This document shows positions 41,830-50,960 of a DNA stretch of 64,000 bases, piece by piece (position 1 is the first letter of the stretch; each line of letters begins with the position of its first letter). The stretch is from contig JANQRL010000008.1 of assembly GCA_028284605.1 (NCBI GenBank), forward strand, positions 1-64,000. The letters run 5' to 3'. The notes beneath the pieces are model-generated. The model made no database searches. It was given only the letters and a program-made list of their open reading frames with translations, and was not told the DNA's origin. A program made the position numbers and the translations under genes. This DNA comes from Paracoccaceae bacterium (GTDB lineage: Bacteria > Pseudomonadota > Alphaproteobacteria > Rhodobacterales > Rhodobacteraceae).

Positions 41830-42641
41830 GCGCAGAAACATGGGTCCAGCAGCAGCTTGCCCAGGCCGCGCGGGATGACCGGGCCGAACTGCGGGCCGCG
41901 CGGCGCGGCGAGGTCTGGGTTCGGACCGAGGCCCAGCGGCTCGCCGCGATCGTTGCCGCCGGCGCGGTGCCCGAGGAGTGCGGCGACGACATCGCCGCCG
42001 CCCCGGCCCGTGGGCCGCTCGTCGCCTTCGACCTCGAACAGGCCTATCCGCGCGGTGATGGCGGGGTCGAGTACAAGGTGGCGGGCTATAAGGGCCGGCG
42101 CTCGGCGCGCTGCGAGGACGTGTTCGACCGGCTCGAAGCGCAGGCGCGGCGGCGCAAGCGGCCCTTCGGTCTGTCCCCCGCCCAGGTGCAGATGGCCCGG
42201 GCCTATCGCGATCTGGTCGAGTGGTATGCCTCGGCCGGCGTCAAGTGCTCCTCGGTCGAGGCGGTCGGGGGTCGGGGCGATGGCAGCTTCATGGACGTGC
42301 TGATTGCGGCGGGCCGGCGGCTGGAGCTCTGGCGGCGGCGGATCGGCGGCGTGGCCATGGAGGTGCGTCGGGTGCGGCCCGGCTCCGGTCGGCGGCTGAT
42401 CACCCGGCGCGATCTGGTCGACCTGGTGGCCTGCGGCGACCGGACCATCGCCGATGTGCTGGTGGCGCATGGCTGGGCGGCGAGCCCCGCCAAGGTCGAT
42501 GGGCGGCAGGCAAAGGACCTGACGGTGGCGCTGGCCGGGTCGTTGGACCTGATGATCGGGCCGGTTCGGAGCGGCGTCGCCGTCCTGCGGACCGACCAGC
42601 CGGCCGGCTGCTCGGCCATGTTGGCCGAGAAAGGGGGTTGA
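41826..42641 (+). CDS. Phage protein in late-regulator position
   Basis: 271 residues, overlapping the previous stop. Basic and helical, with RQLAAI-like N-terminus, a centre including FGLSPAQVQMARAYRDLVEW (as in phage antitermination/late-regulator proteins) and a C-terminal HTH-like part (LITRRDLVDLVACGDRTIAD, VLVAHGW). It is the last gene before a terminator-like hairpin and the late genes, the place of Q-type antiterminators. That role is inferred from position and a weak pattern. Confidence 0.55.
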   Translation: MSAETWVQQQLAQAARDDRAELRAARRGEVWVRTEAQRLAAIVAAGAVPEECGDDIAAAPARGPLVAFDLEQAYPRGDGGVEYKVAGYKGRRSARCEDVFDRLEAQARRRKRPFGLSPAQVQMARAYRDLVEWYASAGVKCSSVEAVGGRGDGSFMDVLIAAGRRLELWRRRIGGVAMEVRRVRPGSGRRLITRRDLVDLVACGDRTIADVLVAHGWAASPAKVDGRQAKDLTVALAGSLDLMIGPVRSGVAVLRTDQPAGCSAMLAEKGG

Positions 42642-42682
42642 CGCTTATCCCGGTCTGCGCCTACAGCTTGTGCCATGATCGA

Positions 42683-42724
42683 GAAGAGCGCCTAGGGATA
42701 GCCCCCTGCGGCGCTCTTCGTCTT
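42683..42724 (+). terminator. Terminator-like hairpin between the early and late blocks
   Basis: A perfect 10-bp stem (GAAGAGCGCC/GGCGCTCTTC) with a 17-base loop followed by GTCTT. It stands immediately before the phage tRNA and may be the target of late antitermination. Confidence 0.7.
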
Positions 42725-42801
42725 TGTGGGGTGGAGCAGTCGGGTAGCTCGCGTGGCTCATAACCACGAGGTCGCAGGTTCGAGTCCTGCCCCCGCAACC
42801 A
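42725..42801 (+). tRNA. Phage-encoded initiator-like tRNA-Met (CAT)
   Basis: A full cloverleaf: acceptor TGTGGGG/CCCCGCA, D-stem GAGC/GCTC, anticodon stem CGTGG/CCACG with loop CTCATAA (anticodon CAT), T-arm GCAGG-TTCGAGT-CCTGC and encoded CCA. The initiator hallmark A11:U24 and overall similarity to tRNA-fMet are clear. However, bases 1 and 72 form U:A instead of the initiator mismatch, and one of the three G:C pairs at 29-31/39-41 is U:A. It may therefore act poorly in initiation or as an elongator. Confidence 0.88.
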
Positions 42802-42819
42802 GACAAGCTGCGGACTGTC

Positions 42820-43200
42820 ATGGGCAAGCTGGAAGGGCGCGGACTCGGCCGACGATTGGGGCGAGAGAAGAGCCGACTGCGCGCTGCGCCGTTGAAAGAG
42901 GATCGGGAGAAGCGGCGCTACAAGGAGCAGCCCTGGCGCGCATGGTACTCCTCGCCGCGCTGGCAGGCCGTCCGTCGCCGGGTCATCGAGCGGGACCGTG
43001 GCATCTGCCAGCAGACCGGGGTGGCGCTCGTCGGCGGGGCGAATGCGCCCAACAGTCCGGTGGTTGACCACATTGTTCCGCACAGGGGCGATGAGAGGTT
43101 GTTTTGGGACGAGAGCAACCTTCAGACCGTCGCGAAGCGATGGCACGACAGAGTGAAACAGAAGCGAGAACGGTCGGACCTTGGGGGAGGGGGGGTCTGA
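42820..43200 (+). CDS. HNH endonuclease (packaging-associated)
   Basis: 126 residues with an HNH core: WQAVRRRVIERDRGICQQTG, VVDHIVPHRGDERLFWDESN and VAKRWHDRVKQKRE. The usual structural Cys pairs are partly replaced (QQTG, AKRWHD), so zinc binding may be lost. HNH proteins next to terminase genes assist DNA packaging in HK97-type phages. The first 40 residues are basic and the frame begins just after the tRNA. Confidence 0.87.
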   Translation: MGKLEGRGLGRRLGREKSRLRAAPLKEDREKRRYKEQPWRAWYSSPRWQAVRRRVIERDRGICQQTGVALVGGANAPNSPVVDHIVPHRGDERLFWDESNLQTVAKRWHDRVKQKRERSDLGGGGV

Positions 43201-43257
43201 TCTTCACATTCCGGGTGGGCCTCAAACCCGCCCCCCAATCATCGACGGATTTTTTTC

Positions 43258-43785
43258 TTGGCTGAGAGTGAAAATCAGGCTGATCCGATGGTCCAGACGC
43301 TGTTCGGCGAGTGGGTCTATGCGGCGCCGCGCAAGCGCGGGCGGCCGAGGTTTGAATGGACAGAGGAAAACTCCCATAAAGTCAGCATGTTGCTGGCGAT
43401 GGGGTGGAGCAACGAGCGGATCGCGGGCTGCATTCTCGATCCTCGCACGGGGAAGTCGATCAGTACGGCGACCTTGCAACGCTATTTTAGATGCGAGCTT
43501 GCCGTGCGCGATCGGGCGCGGGACCGGTTCGTGGCGCACCAGTTGATGGTGACGACACAGGCGGCGCTGGGTGGAAATGTCGGGGCGATGCGGCTCCTAC
43601 AACAATTGATCGACAGGAACGACCGTCAGGTCGCGGAGCTGTCCGTCGCCCGCCGGAAGCCGGAAAAGCCCGCTCCGGCGCAGCTCGGAAAGAAAGGAAT
43701 CATCGCGCGCGAGGCGGAGGATGCCAACGCCCAACTGGAGGCAGAATTGCTCGCCGAAGTGGAGCGCGCGGGGCGGAAGCACTAA
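43258..43785 (+). CDS. Terminase small subunit (putative)
   Basis: 175 residues. A helical DNA-binding N-domain (KRGRPRFEWTEENSHKVSML, then GWSNERIAGCILDPRTGKSI and TLQRYFRCEL) precedes a helical C-terminal part with a basic tail. It lies 3 bases before the large terminase gene. The first in-frame start is TTG; an ATG ten codons downstream is equally possible and neither has a strong Shine-Dalgarno sequence. Confidence 0.75.
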   Translation: MAESENQADPMVQTLFGEWVYAAPRKRGRPRFEWTEENSHKVSMLLAMGWSNERIAGCILDPRTGKSISTATLQRYFRCELAVRDRARDRFVAHQLMVTTQAALGGNVGAMRLLQQLIDRNDRQVAELSVARRKPEKPAPAQLGKKGIIAREAEDANAQLEAELLAEVERAGRKH

Positions 43786-43788
43786 GCG

Positions 43789-45480
43789 ATGCCCCGGTTC
43801 GCGTGTCCGGATTGGTGGGAGAAGCTCCAGCGCGGCGAAACGCCCATGGCGGATGTTCCGCTCGACGATGCTCGGGCGGCGAAGGCGCTCGCGTTCTTCA
43901 ATCGGCTTTGCCTCCCGGATGTGATCGGCAATCCGGCGCTGTCGGAGGCCTGCGGCGAATGGTTCAAGGACGTGCTCGTGGCCTTTCTGGCCAGCGCGGA
44001 CCCAGAGACATCCGAGAGGACCGTTTGGGAGGCGCTGTGTGAGGTTCCGAAGAAGAACTCGAAATCCACTTACGCCGCCGCGCTCGCGCTGACGGCGCTC
44101 TACCTCGAGGAGACGCCAAACGGTCAGATGCTGCTGATCGGTCCGAGCCAGAACATCTCGGCAAGGTGCTTCGAGCAGGCCCGGGGCATGGTCAAGCTGG
44201 ATCCGCAGTTGGCGAAGATCTTCCACATCCAAGACCACCTCAAGACCATCACGCGGATCAAGACGGGCACAAAGCTGGAAGTCAAAACGTTCGATACGTC
44301 GATCGTCACGGGAGAGATACCGCTCCTGACGATCGTCGACGAGTTGCACCTGCTCGGTGGAAAGGCCAAGGCGCCACATGTGATCCAGCAGCTTCGCGGC
44401 GGCAATGTGACTACCACGGGTGGCCAGATGTTCTTCATCACGACGCAGTCGGATACCGCCCCGAAAGGTGTGTGGAGGACTGAACTCAACAAGGCGCGGA
44501 AAATCCGCGACGGCGAAGGCGGGCCAAGGCCTATCATGCTGCCGGTGCTCTATGAATATCCGCCCGAACTGCAAAAGGAGGAGGCTTTCTGGCGTAACCG
44601 CGAGAACTGGCCGTTCGTCCTGCCCAACCTCGGCCGCTCAATCAGCGTCGATCGCCTCGTCGCGGATTATGAGAACAATGGGGCGGAGACCAAAGAAGCT
44701 GAGCAGATTTGGGTCTCGCAGCATCTGAACATTGAGATTGGCTTGGGCTTCAATGGCGAACGGTGGATCGGGGCTGATTACTGGGCCGGCGCGGGGCAAG
44801 CCGGGCTCAGTCTCGACTCGATCATCGCAAGTTCAGAGGTGTGCGTCGTCGGCGTGGACGGCGGCGGTCTGGACGACCTACTCGGCCTGGCCGTGCTGGG
44901 ACGGCATCGGGAGACGAAGTGCTGGCAGCATTGGGGGCGCGCCTGGGCGGACCGCGACGTGCTCCGGCTCCGGCAGAAGATCGCGCCGGACCTTTTGGAC
45001 CTGGAGCAGGTCGGCGATTTGGTCTTGGTCGACAATATCGAGGACGAGGCTAACCCGGAAATCGTCGAAATCTGTGTGCGCCTAAGAGAGGTCGGTCTGC
45101 TGCCGGAAGAAGACGGGATCGGTATGGACCCGGAAGGTGTCGGCTCGATCATAGACGCGCTTATCGAGGCGCAGTTCCGGATCGAAGACATTCGGGCGAT
45201 CTCGCAAGGCTACAAGCTGAACGCCGCGATCAAGACGGCGCCGGTGAAGCTGAAGAACGGAAAGCTTCAGCATTGCTGCCAGGCGCTGATGGATTTCAGC
45301 GTGGGGAATGCGGCGACCGAGCCGCGTGGCAATGCCGTCATCGTGACCAAGGCCCAAAGCGGTTCGGCAAAGATCGACCCGCTCATGGCCCTTTTCAACA
45401 CGGTTCAACTGATGAGCTGGAACCCGACCGCGGCGCAGGCTGCCGCGGTGCGGATTCCCGACAACTACGAGGTCTGCTGA
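43789..45480 (+). CDS. Terminase large subunit
   Basis: 563 residues of the HK97-type TerL family. The ATPase has a Walker A variant (CEVPKKNSKSTYAAALAL) and Walker B LLTIVDELHLLGG. The C-terminal nuclease domain begins near VGVDGGGLDDLLGLAVLGRH and carries further acidic residues (LVDNIEDEANPE, GMDPEGVG). It translocates DNA into the prohead and cuts it. Confidence 0.95.
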   Translation: MPRFACPDWWEKLQRGETPMADVPLDDARAAKALAFFNRLCLPDVIGNPALSEACGEWFKDVLVAFLASADPETSERTVWEALCEVPKKNSKSTYAAALALTALYLEETPNGQMLLIGPSQNISARCFEQARGMVKLDPQLAKIFHIQDHLKTITRIKTGTKLEVKTFDTSIVTGEIPLLTIVDELHLLGGKAKAPHVIQQLRGGNVTTTGGQMFFITTQSDTAPKGVWRTELNKARKIRDGEGGPRPIMLPVLYEYPPELQKEEAFWRNRENWPFVLPNLGRSISVDRLVADYENNGAETKEAEQIWVSQHLNIEIGLGFNGERWIGADYWAGAGQAGLSLDSIIASSEVCVVGVDGGGLDDLLGLAVLGRHRETKCWQHWGRAWADRDVLRLRQKIAPDLLDLEQVGDLVLVDNIEDEANPEIVEICVRLREVGLLPEEDGIGMDPEGVGSIIDALIEAQFRIEDIRAISQGYKLNAAIKTAPVKLKNGKLQHCCQALMDFSVGNAATEPRGNAVIVTKAQSGSAKIDPLMALFNTVQLMSWNPTAAQAAAVRIPDNYEVC

Positions 45481-46793
45481 TGGGGCTGCTGAGCATGTTG
45501 CGGTCCGGCGGTGCGATGGCTGACGATCCGGCCGAGGACCGCGATGCCTTTGACGACCGATGGTTTGGCGCGGGGCATCGATCAGAGATTTCGATCAACG
45601 TGACGGTCAAGCGGGCGCGGCAGGTCCCGGTAATCCGCGACTGTCTCAAGGTCCTTTCGGATTCGGTCGCGGGTCTTCAAACAGCTATCTTCCGGCGCGG
45701 GTCCAGCCGCGCGGTCGAGAGGATCGACGGCCATCCGATTGGCCGCTTGTTGGAGCGGCCGAACCGGCGCAATACGAGCTTCGAGTTCATGACGACGATC
45801 GTCGACGATTTGGCGACTTGGGGCGACTTCTACGGCGAGCTGGTCATGGGCGATGGAGGTGAAGTCGCCGAGATATGGCGCATTGACCCGGCGCGGGTCA
45901 CCGTCGAGGAGCTTTCGGACCGGACCAAGCGGTACCGGTTCACCGACCGGTGGGGTGCGCAGCGCACACTGCTGGAGGGCGAGGTCTGGCATATCCCGTT
46001 ACCGCCGCTGATCGACGATCTGAAAGGAACGTCGCCGATCCTTGACGATGGACGCGAGGCGGTGGCGGTCGCGATCGCGCTCCAGCGCTACGCCAATATC
46101 CTGTTCACGAACGATGCGACGCCGAGTTTCGTATGGCTCATGGACGGGTCGTTCGCCGACCAGGCATCCAAGAAGAACTGGCTTTCCGCCATGGCGCGCT
46201 GGATGGGCGGCAAGAACCGGCACCGGCCGGCCGTCGCGGAACACGGTATGAAGCCGGAGCGGATGGGCCTGACGAACGAGGAGGCGCAGTTTCTCGAAAC
46301 CCGCAAAGAGCTCTGGCTCGACCTCACCCGGCTCTGGCGGGTCCCGCCCCACAAAGTGGGCATCCTCGATCGTGCGACCCATTCGAACATCGAGCATCAA
46401 GGTCTCGAATTTGTCACCGACACGCTGCGGCCGATCCTCGAGCTGGTCGAACGGAGCGTCACACGTTTCCTGATCGACGAGCCTGGCGTCTATTTCGAGT
46501 TCAACGTCGAGAGCCTTCTGCGGGGCGATATCAAGGCGCGATACGAGGCCTACGCAAAGGGCCGCCAATGGGGCTGGCTGTCCGTCAACGACATCCTGGC
46601 AATGGAGAACCGGAACGGGATCGGCCCGTCCGGCGATCGGTATGTCGAGCCGCTGAACATGGTGCCGGTCGGCGCGTCCGGCGCGGACCGCGACAACAAC
46701 GCATCGATCGAAAAGTCGGTTGCCTTCCTGCGCGACAGCGTTGCCCTGAACGGCGGCCGGCCGAGACTGGAGCTTATCAAAGATGCCGCATGA
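45480..46793 (+). CDS. Portal protein
   Basis: 437 residues of the HK97 portal family: VIRDCLKVLSDSVAGLQTAI in the wing, GHPIGRLLERPNRRNTSFEF, GDFYGELVMG and LTRLWRVPPHKVGILDRATH. It shares one base with the terminase stop and overlaps the protease gene by 11 bases, so the head genes are tightly coupled. It forms the dodecameric DNA entry ring. Confidence 0.95.
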   Translation: MGLLSMLRSGGAMADDPAEDRDAFDDRWFGAGHRSEISINVTVKRARQVPVIRDCLKVLSDSVAGLQTAIFRRGSSRAVERIDGHPIGRLLERPNRRNTSFEFMTTIVDDLATWGDFYGELVMGDGGEVAEIWRIDPARVTVEELSDRTKRYRFTDRWGAQRTLLEGEVWHIPLPPLIDDLKGTSPILDDGREAVAVAIALQRYANILFTNDATPSFVWLMDGSFADQASKKNWLSAMARWMGGKNRHRPAVAEHGMKPERMGLTNEEAQFLETRKELWLDLTRLWRVPPHKVGILDRATHSNIEHQGLEFVTDTLRPILELVERSVTRFLIDEPGVYFEFNVESLLRGDIKARYEAYAKGRQWGWLSVNDILAMENRNGIGPSGDRYVEPLNMVPVGASGADRDNNASIEKSVAFLRDSVALNGGRPRLELIKDAA

Positions 46794-47694
46794 TATTGAC
46801 CGCATCCTCGAGGCGGCACGGGCCAGCGTCTGGCTGATCGACGAGGACAAGGCTCGTGAAATCGTCACGTTCCTGTCGCTGAGGGCGGCGGGCGAGACGG
46901 CGGGATGGTCGGAGGAGGCACCGGCCCCGGTCTATGCGCTCGACCCGGTCCAGGGCCGCCACGGGAACGTCCATCACCTGGTTCTGCACGGCGTGCTGAC
47001 GCCACGGGCCGGGATGATGACTCGGATGAGCGGCGCGGCGTCGCTCGAGCAGTTTGGAAGGGCGTTCGCGGTGGCGGCGAACGACCCGAACTGTCAGGCC
47101 ATCGTGATCGACATAGACAGCCCCGGCGGAGACGTGTCGCTGGTCGAAGAAACGGCCGGGATGATCTATCGTTCCCGGAGGGAGGGGCGCCCGATCATCG
47201 CGGTGGCGAACACTATAGTCGCGTCCGCAGCGTATTGGATCGCCTCGGCGGCGGACGAGATCGTGGTGACGCCATCCGGGCAGGTAGGATCGATCGGGGT
47301 CTATTCGATGCACGACGATCTTACCGCGGCCATGAACAAGGCGGGCCTCAAGCGGGACGTGATCAAGGCGGGACCGCGAAAGGCGGAGGGCCTTGTGGGC
47401 GGTCTCGACGAGGCCGCGCGGGCGCATCGCCAGCGCTTGGTGGACGAGACGTATGGTGCTTTCGTCACGGCGGTGGCTCGGAACCGAAACGTCGACGCTG
47501 CGACTGTGCGGGCCGATCCCGAAGAGACCGAGCGACACTTCGGCGGTGGCCGATCCTATCGCGCCAAGACCGCTCTCCGGCTCGGTATGGCCGACCGGAT
47601 CGCGACGCTGGACGAGACCCTTGCGCGGTCGGCGCGGGGCCGACGGAGCCGTCAGCCGCGCGTGGCAAGGGCGCGGCTCAACCTGACGACCTGA
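46783..47694 (+). CDS. S49-type prohead protease
   Basis: 303 residues of the S49/ClpP-like phage protease family: IDIDSPGGDVSLVEE, the catalytic Ser in IVASAAYWIASAADEIVVTP and GQVGSIGVYSMHDDL, with Lys residues in RDVIKAGPRK as dyad candidates. It processes the capsid during maturation; a scaffold may be supplied by its own tail or by the capsid delta domain. It overlaps the portal gene. Confidence 0.92.
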   Translation: MPHDIDRILEAARASVWLIDEDKAREIVTFLSLRAAGETAGWSEEAPAPVYALDPVQGRHGNVHHLVLHGVLTPRAGMMTRMSGAASLEQFGRAFAVAANDPNCQAIVIDIDSPGGDVSLVEETAGMIYRSRREGRPIIAVANTIVASAAYWIASAADEIVVTPSGQVGSIGVYSMHDDLTAAMNKAGLKRDVIKAGPRKAEGLVGGLDEAARAHRQRLVDETYGAFVTAVARNRNVDAATVRADPEETERHFGGGRSYRAKTALRLGMADRIATLDETLARSARGRRSRQPRVARARLNLTT

Positions 47695-47781
47695 CACACA
47701 CACCAGACCTTTGGTCGCCGAAGCGGTGCGCGCCGGGCGCGCGGCCGAGGCTTGGCATCTGCCCGGTATGGAGACGCAGCT

Positions 47782-49074
47782 ATGAAGAAGCTCGCAGAAC
47801 TGAAGAAGACACTCGCCGATTTGAAGGCGGAGGGCCTTGCTATCGTGAACGCTGCCGATGACGGCGAGCGCGAGTTCACCGCGGAGGAAGAGGCGCGGCT
47901 CGACGAGATCGAGACCGAAAGCGCCGATTTGCAAAGGCAAATCGAGGCGGAGGAGGCGCGGCTTGAACGCCGCCGCACGCTCGAGGCGCTGCCTGCCGGC
48001 GGCACCCGCGCCGCTGGCCAGATCACTGTCGATCAGCCCGATCCGGCGCAGACCGGCGGGTTCAAGGATATCGGCGAGTTCGCCGTGGCGGTGGCCTCCG
48101 CGGTCAATGCGGGGCGTATGGGCGGCGCCGTCGATGAGCGGTTGCTGGCTGTCAGCAACAGCCATCAGGGCGGCGGAAGCGCCGGGGAAGGGTACAGTTT
48201 GCCGCCGGCGTTTCGGGACGAGGTCTGGGAGCTGGTCAGCCAGTTCGACCAATTCGGGCCGTTGATCGACGAGGAGCCGACCTCTGCGCGCCAAGTGAAG
48301 CTAGGGGCGGACGAGACCACGCCCTGGGGCACATCCGGCATCTCTGCCTATTGGAGGACGGAAGGCTCCCAAATGACAGCATCGCGACTGGCCGACGAGG
48401 GCCGCAGCGTGCCGCTTCATGACCTCTACACGCTGGCCACCGCGACCGAGGAGCTGCTCGCAGACGCACCGCGGCTCCGGAACCGACTGACGCGGAAGGC
48501 CGCAGAGGCCATTGCCTGGATGAAGAACCTGGCAATCGTCGACGGCTCCGGCGCAGGCCAGCCGCTCGGATGGATGAGGGCGAAAAGCCTTGTGGAAGCC
48601 GCCAAGGAGAGCGGTCAGGTAGCCAAGACGATCACGGCCCAAAACGTGATCGCAATGTATGCCCGGCTGAAGATGATCCCGGGCGACCGGCCGTTCTGGC
48701 TGATCGGGCAGGATTGCCTGCCGGAGCTGATGACAATGACGATCGGCGATCGGCCGATCTGGGTGCCGCCGACCGGGCTGGCCGAAGCGCCCGGCGGATT
48801 CCTGCTCGGTCTGCCGGTGCGGTTCAGCGAGTTCGCCGAGACACTCGGCGCGAAGGGCGATATCCAGCTCGTCTCGCCGCGCGGCTATTACGGCGTGCGC
48901 CGGGCCGCCGGCGTGTCCTTCGCCAGCTCGATCCACCTTTACTTCGACTATAACGTGGAGGCGTTCCGTTGGCTCTTCCGCTATGGCGGTCAGCCACATC
49001 TCCAGAAGCCGGTGACGCCGGCCAAGAGCGCCGCGACGCAGTCGCACTTCATCACCCTGGCGGAACGCGCCTGA
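47782..49074 (+). CDS. Major capsid protein, HK97 fold
   Basis: 430 residues. Residues 1-85 form a coiled-coil delta (scaffold) domain (LAELKKTLADLKAEGLAIV, then ARLDEIETESADLQRQIEAE) expected to be cleaved by the S49 protease. The rest is the HK97 core (LADEGRSVPLHDLYTLATAT, RAAGVSFASSIHLYFDYNVE). The ATG chosen gives the coiled coil from its first residue and has GGAGACG upstream; a TTG ten codons earlier is non-homologous. Confidence 0.93.
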   Translation: MKKLAELKKTLADLKAEGLAIVNAADDGEREFTAEEEARLDEIETESADLQRQIEAEEARLERRRTLEALPAGGTRAAGQITVDQPDPAQTGGFKDIGEFAVAVASAVNAGRMGGAVDERLLAVSNSHQGGGSAGEGYSLPPAFRDEVWELVSQFDQFGPLIDEEPTSARQVKLGADETTPWGTSGISAYWRTEGSQMTASRLADEGRSVPLHDLYTLATATEELLADAPRLRNRLTRKAAEAIAWMKNLAIVDGSGAGQPLGWMRAKSLVEAAKESGQVAKTITAQNVIAMYARLKMIPGDRPFWLIGQDCLPELMTMTIGDRPIWVPPTGLAEAPGGFLLGLPVRFSEFAETLGAKGDIQLVSPRGYYGVRRAAGVSFASSIHLYFDYNVEAFRWLFRYGGQPHLQKPVTPAKSAATQSHFITLAERA

Positions 49075-49140
49075 CGCATCACCGACGCCGACCGATCCGC
49101 GAGGCGCGGTCGGCGCAGATCCACGGAAAGGAGAGCAGAT

Positions 49141-49602
49141 ATGGCTCAGAAAACACTTCCTCCCTCGGCCGAGATCGCAATTCTCGGGGCTATAGGTCCC
49201 GCTGCGTTAACGGTTGGGGCTCGCACTACCGGCTGGGTGCCGATAGCGGATTTCGGGTCCTTCATGGCGATCGTCACGACCGGCGTGCTCGGTACCGACG
49301 CGACGGTCGACGCGAAGATCGAACAGGCCACGGACGCCACTGGCGCCGGAGCCAAGGATATCGAGGGTGCGGCGATCGCGCAGCTCACCAAGGCCGAAGA
49401 TGACAACAAGCAGGCGATCATCGAACTGGGCGCCGAAGACCTCGACCTGGCGAACGACTTCACGCATATCCGCCTCACCGTCGAGGTCGGTGCTGCGACC
49501 AGTGATTGCGGCGCTGTGCTGCTCGGTGTCGGTCCGCGCTACGCCCCCGCCTCGGGGCATGATGCGGCGTCGGTCGCCGAAATCGTCACGGTCGGCGCCT
49601 AA
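49141..49602 (+). CDS. Probable head decoration or cement protein
   Basis: 153 residues, Ala/Gly/Thr-rich, beta-type (GWVPIADFGSFMAIVTTGVL, HIRLTVEVGAATSDCGAVLL). GAAAGGAG precedes the ATG. The place directly after the major capsid gene is that of decoration proteins in siphoviruses. No specific family recognised. Confidence 0.6.
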   Translation: MAQKTLPPSAEIAILGAIGPAALTVGARTTGWVPIADFGSFMAIVTTGVLGTDATVDAKIEQATDATGAGAKDIEGAAIAQLTKAEDDNKQAIIELGAEDLDLANDFTHIRLTVEVGAATSDCGAVLLGVGPRYAPASGHDAASVAEIVTVGA

Positions 49603-49649
49603 GGCGCGAGCCGGAGCCTGCGGGCTCCGGCCGCCCGGCGAAATCGACG

Positions 49650-50219
49650 ATGCGGATCACAGTGACGACACCGGCGGCGCACCCGCCGATCGAGCGCGAG
49701 CGCGTGAAGGAGCTGATCGGCGTGCTCGACGGTTACGACGACCGCACAATCGACATGCTCATCGGCGCGGCGACGGCCTGGGCCGAGGCCTATATGCGTC
49801 GCTATCTGATCGAGCGCGAATTGTGCGTGGAGTTGGACCGGTTTCCGAGCGGTCCGATCGTGCTGCCGTTCGCGCCGGTGCGTTCGGTTTCGGAGATTCG
49901 CTACACCGTCTGCGCGGGAGTGTCGCAAATCCTAGCCACCGAGAATTGGAACCTCGCCCTGGCGGAGCTTCCACCGCAGATCAGGCCATCGCCGGGTACG
50001 ACCTGGCCGGTCGTAACCATGGCGCCGGATGCGATCGAGATCGACGTCACGGTCGGCTATGGCGCCGGTCCGGATGACGTGCCCGACGATATCCGCATGG
50101 CGATCGGCTACGCCGTGGCACATCTGAAGGAGAACGCGCATATCCTGCCCGGGAGGGCGAAGCTCGACATGCCTGGCATCGCAACGGGCATGCTCGATCC
50201 GCATCGAGTGTGGGTCTGA
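49650..50219 (+). CDS. Head-tail connector protein (phiE125 gp8/HK97 gp6-like)
   Basis: 189 residues with the connector pattern: ERVKELIGVLDGYDDRTIDM, AATAWAEAYMRRYLIEREL (helices), then FPSGPIVLPFAPVRSVSEIR and IRMAIGYAVAHLKENAHIL. It forms the adaptor ring below the portal. It is followed after 1 base by the head-closure gene. Confidence 0.88.
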   Translation: MRITVTTPAAHPPIERERVKELIGVLDGYDDRTIDMLIGAATAWAEAYMRRYLIERELCVELDRFPSGPIVLPFAPVRSVSEIRYTVCAGVSQILATENWNLALAELPPQIRPSPGTTWPVVTMAPDAIEIDVTVGYGAGPDDVPDDIRMAIGYAVAHLKENAHILPGRAKLDMPGIATGMLDPHRVWV

Positions 50220-50220
50220 G

Positions 50221-50550
50221 ATGCATACCCCGCGACTCGTCTTCGAGGCACCGGTCGACCTCGATGACGAGGCCTATGGCAAGGGGCATGACGGCTGGGT
50301 ACCGGTCTGCCGCGCGCGGGCGCTCATGTTCTCGCCGGAACGGGCCGGGGAGTCGGTCGAGGCCGGCCGCCTGTCGGGCGCGGCCCGCTACAAGGTCCGG
50401 CTCTGGTCAAGCCTCGGCACGCGACGGATCACGACGGAATGCCGCGCCCAGGACGAGATGCGAGGCGCATACTACAATGTAAGGGAGGTCGACGCGCTCT
50501 CCAGCCCGACCTTCGTCTTCCTGGTCATCGAGAGCGGAGTGGCGATCTAG
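50221..50550 (+). CDS. Head closure (head-tail adaptor) protein
   Basis: 109 residues, beta-rich, with the SPP1 gp16/HK97-like adaptor pattern (GWVPVCRARALMFSPERAGE, YKVRLWSSLGTRRITTECRA, FVFLVIESGVAI). The stop shares a base with the GTG of the next gene. Confidence 0.8.
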   Translation: MHTPRLVFEAPVDLDDEAYGKGHDGWVPVCRARALMFSPERAGESVEAGRLSGAARYKVRLWSSLGTRRITTECRAQDEMRGAYYNVREVDALSSPTFVFLVIESGVAI

Positions 50551-50960
50551 TGAGCGTCTCGGCGGCGTTCCAGGCTGCGGTCAAGGCGGCGCTGGAACGC
50601 GATACCAAGGTCACGGCGCTGGTCGGCGCGGCGATCTATGACGGCGCTCCGGCGCGGCGGGTGTTTCCGTCGATCGAGCTCGGGGTCACCACGTTCCGGC
50701 CGCTGCACTTGTCCTGCACCACTATGCGCGAGGAGCGCATACAGGTCGATGTTTGGAGCCGCAAACAGGGACGGCTGGCACCGGCCAAGATGGTGACCGA
50801 TGCGGTCTATGCCGTGCTCGACGCCGGCGAACTGACAATTGCCGATCCGTACGCCCTGGCGAGCAGCGAGGTGGTGCTCGCTCGGGTGATCGACGACCCG
50901 GACGGGATCACGGCCCATGGCGTGATCCTGTTCGAGGCCGAGATCGAGACCGTGGTCTGA
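50550..50960 (+). CDS. DUF3168 tail completion/terminator protein
   Basis: 136 residues, GTG start. The DUF3168 pattern is visible: AFQAAVKAALERDTKVTALV at the N-terminus, IYDGAPARRVFPSIELG, RIQVDVWSRKQG and a terminal FEAEIETVV. These proteins cap the tail tube at the head side. Its stop overlaps the next start. Confidence 0.85.
   Translation: MSVSAAFQAAVKAALERDTKVTALVGAAIYDGAPARRVFPSIELGVTTFRPLHLSCTTMREERIQVDVWSRKQGRLAPAKMVTDAVYAVLDAGELTIADPYALASSEVVLARVIDDPDGITAHGVILFEAEIETVV

Noticed and set aside
42725-42801. Second attachment site for the serine recombinase
   Set aside because: The tRNA sequence here is initiator-like and too different from the 3' half of the elongator tRNA-Met; phage genes continue to its right.
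42645-42827. Minus-strand frame of 60 codons containing GGRTRTCDLVVMSHASYPT
   Set aside because: It is the antisense translation of the phage tRNA gene; such peptides are a well-known annotation artefact.
48600-49140. Programmed frameshift or capsid-fusion gene after the capsid
   Set aside because: Both frames were checked by eye; the capsid gene ends at a normal stop and the next gene has its own ribosome-binding site.
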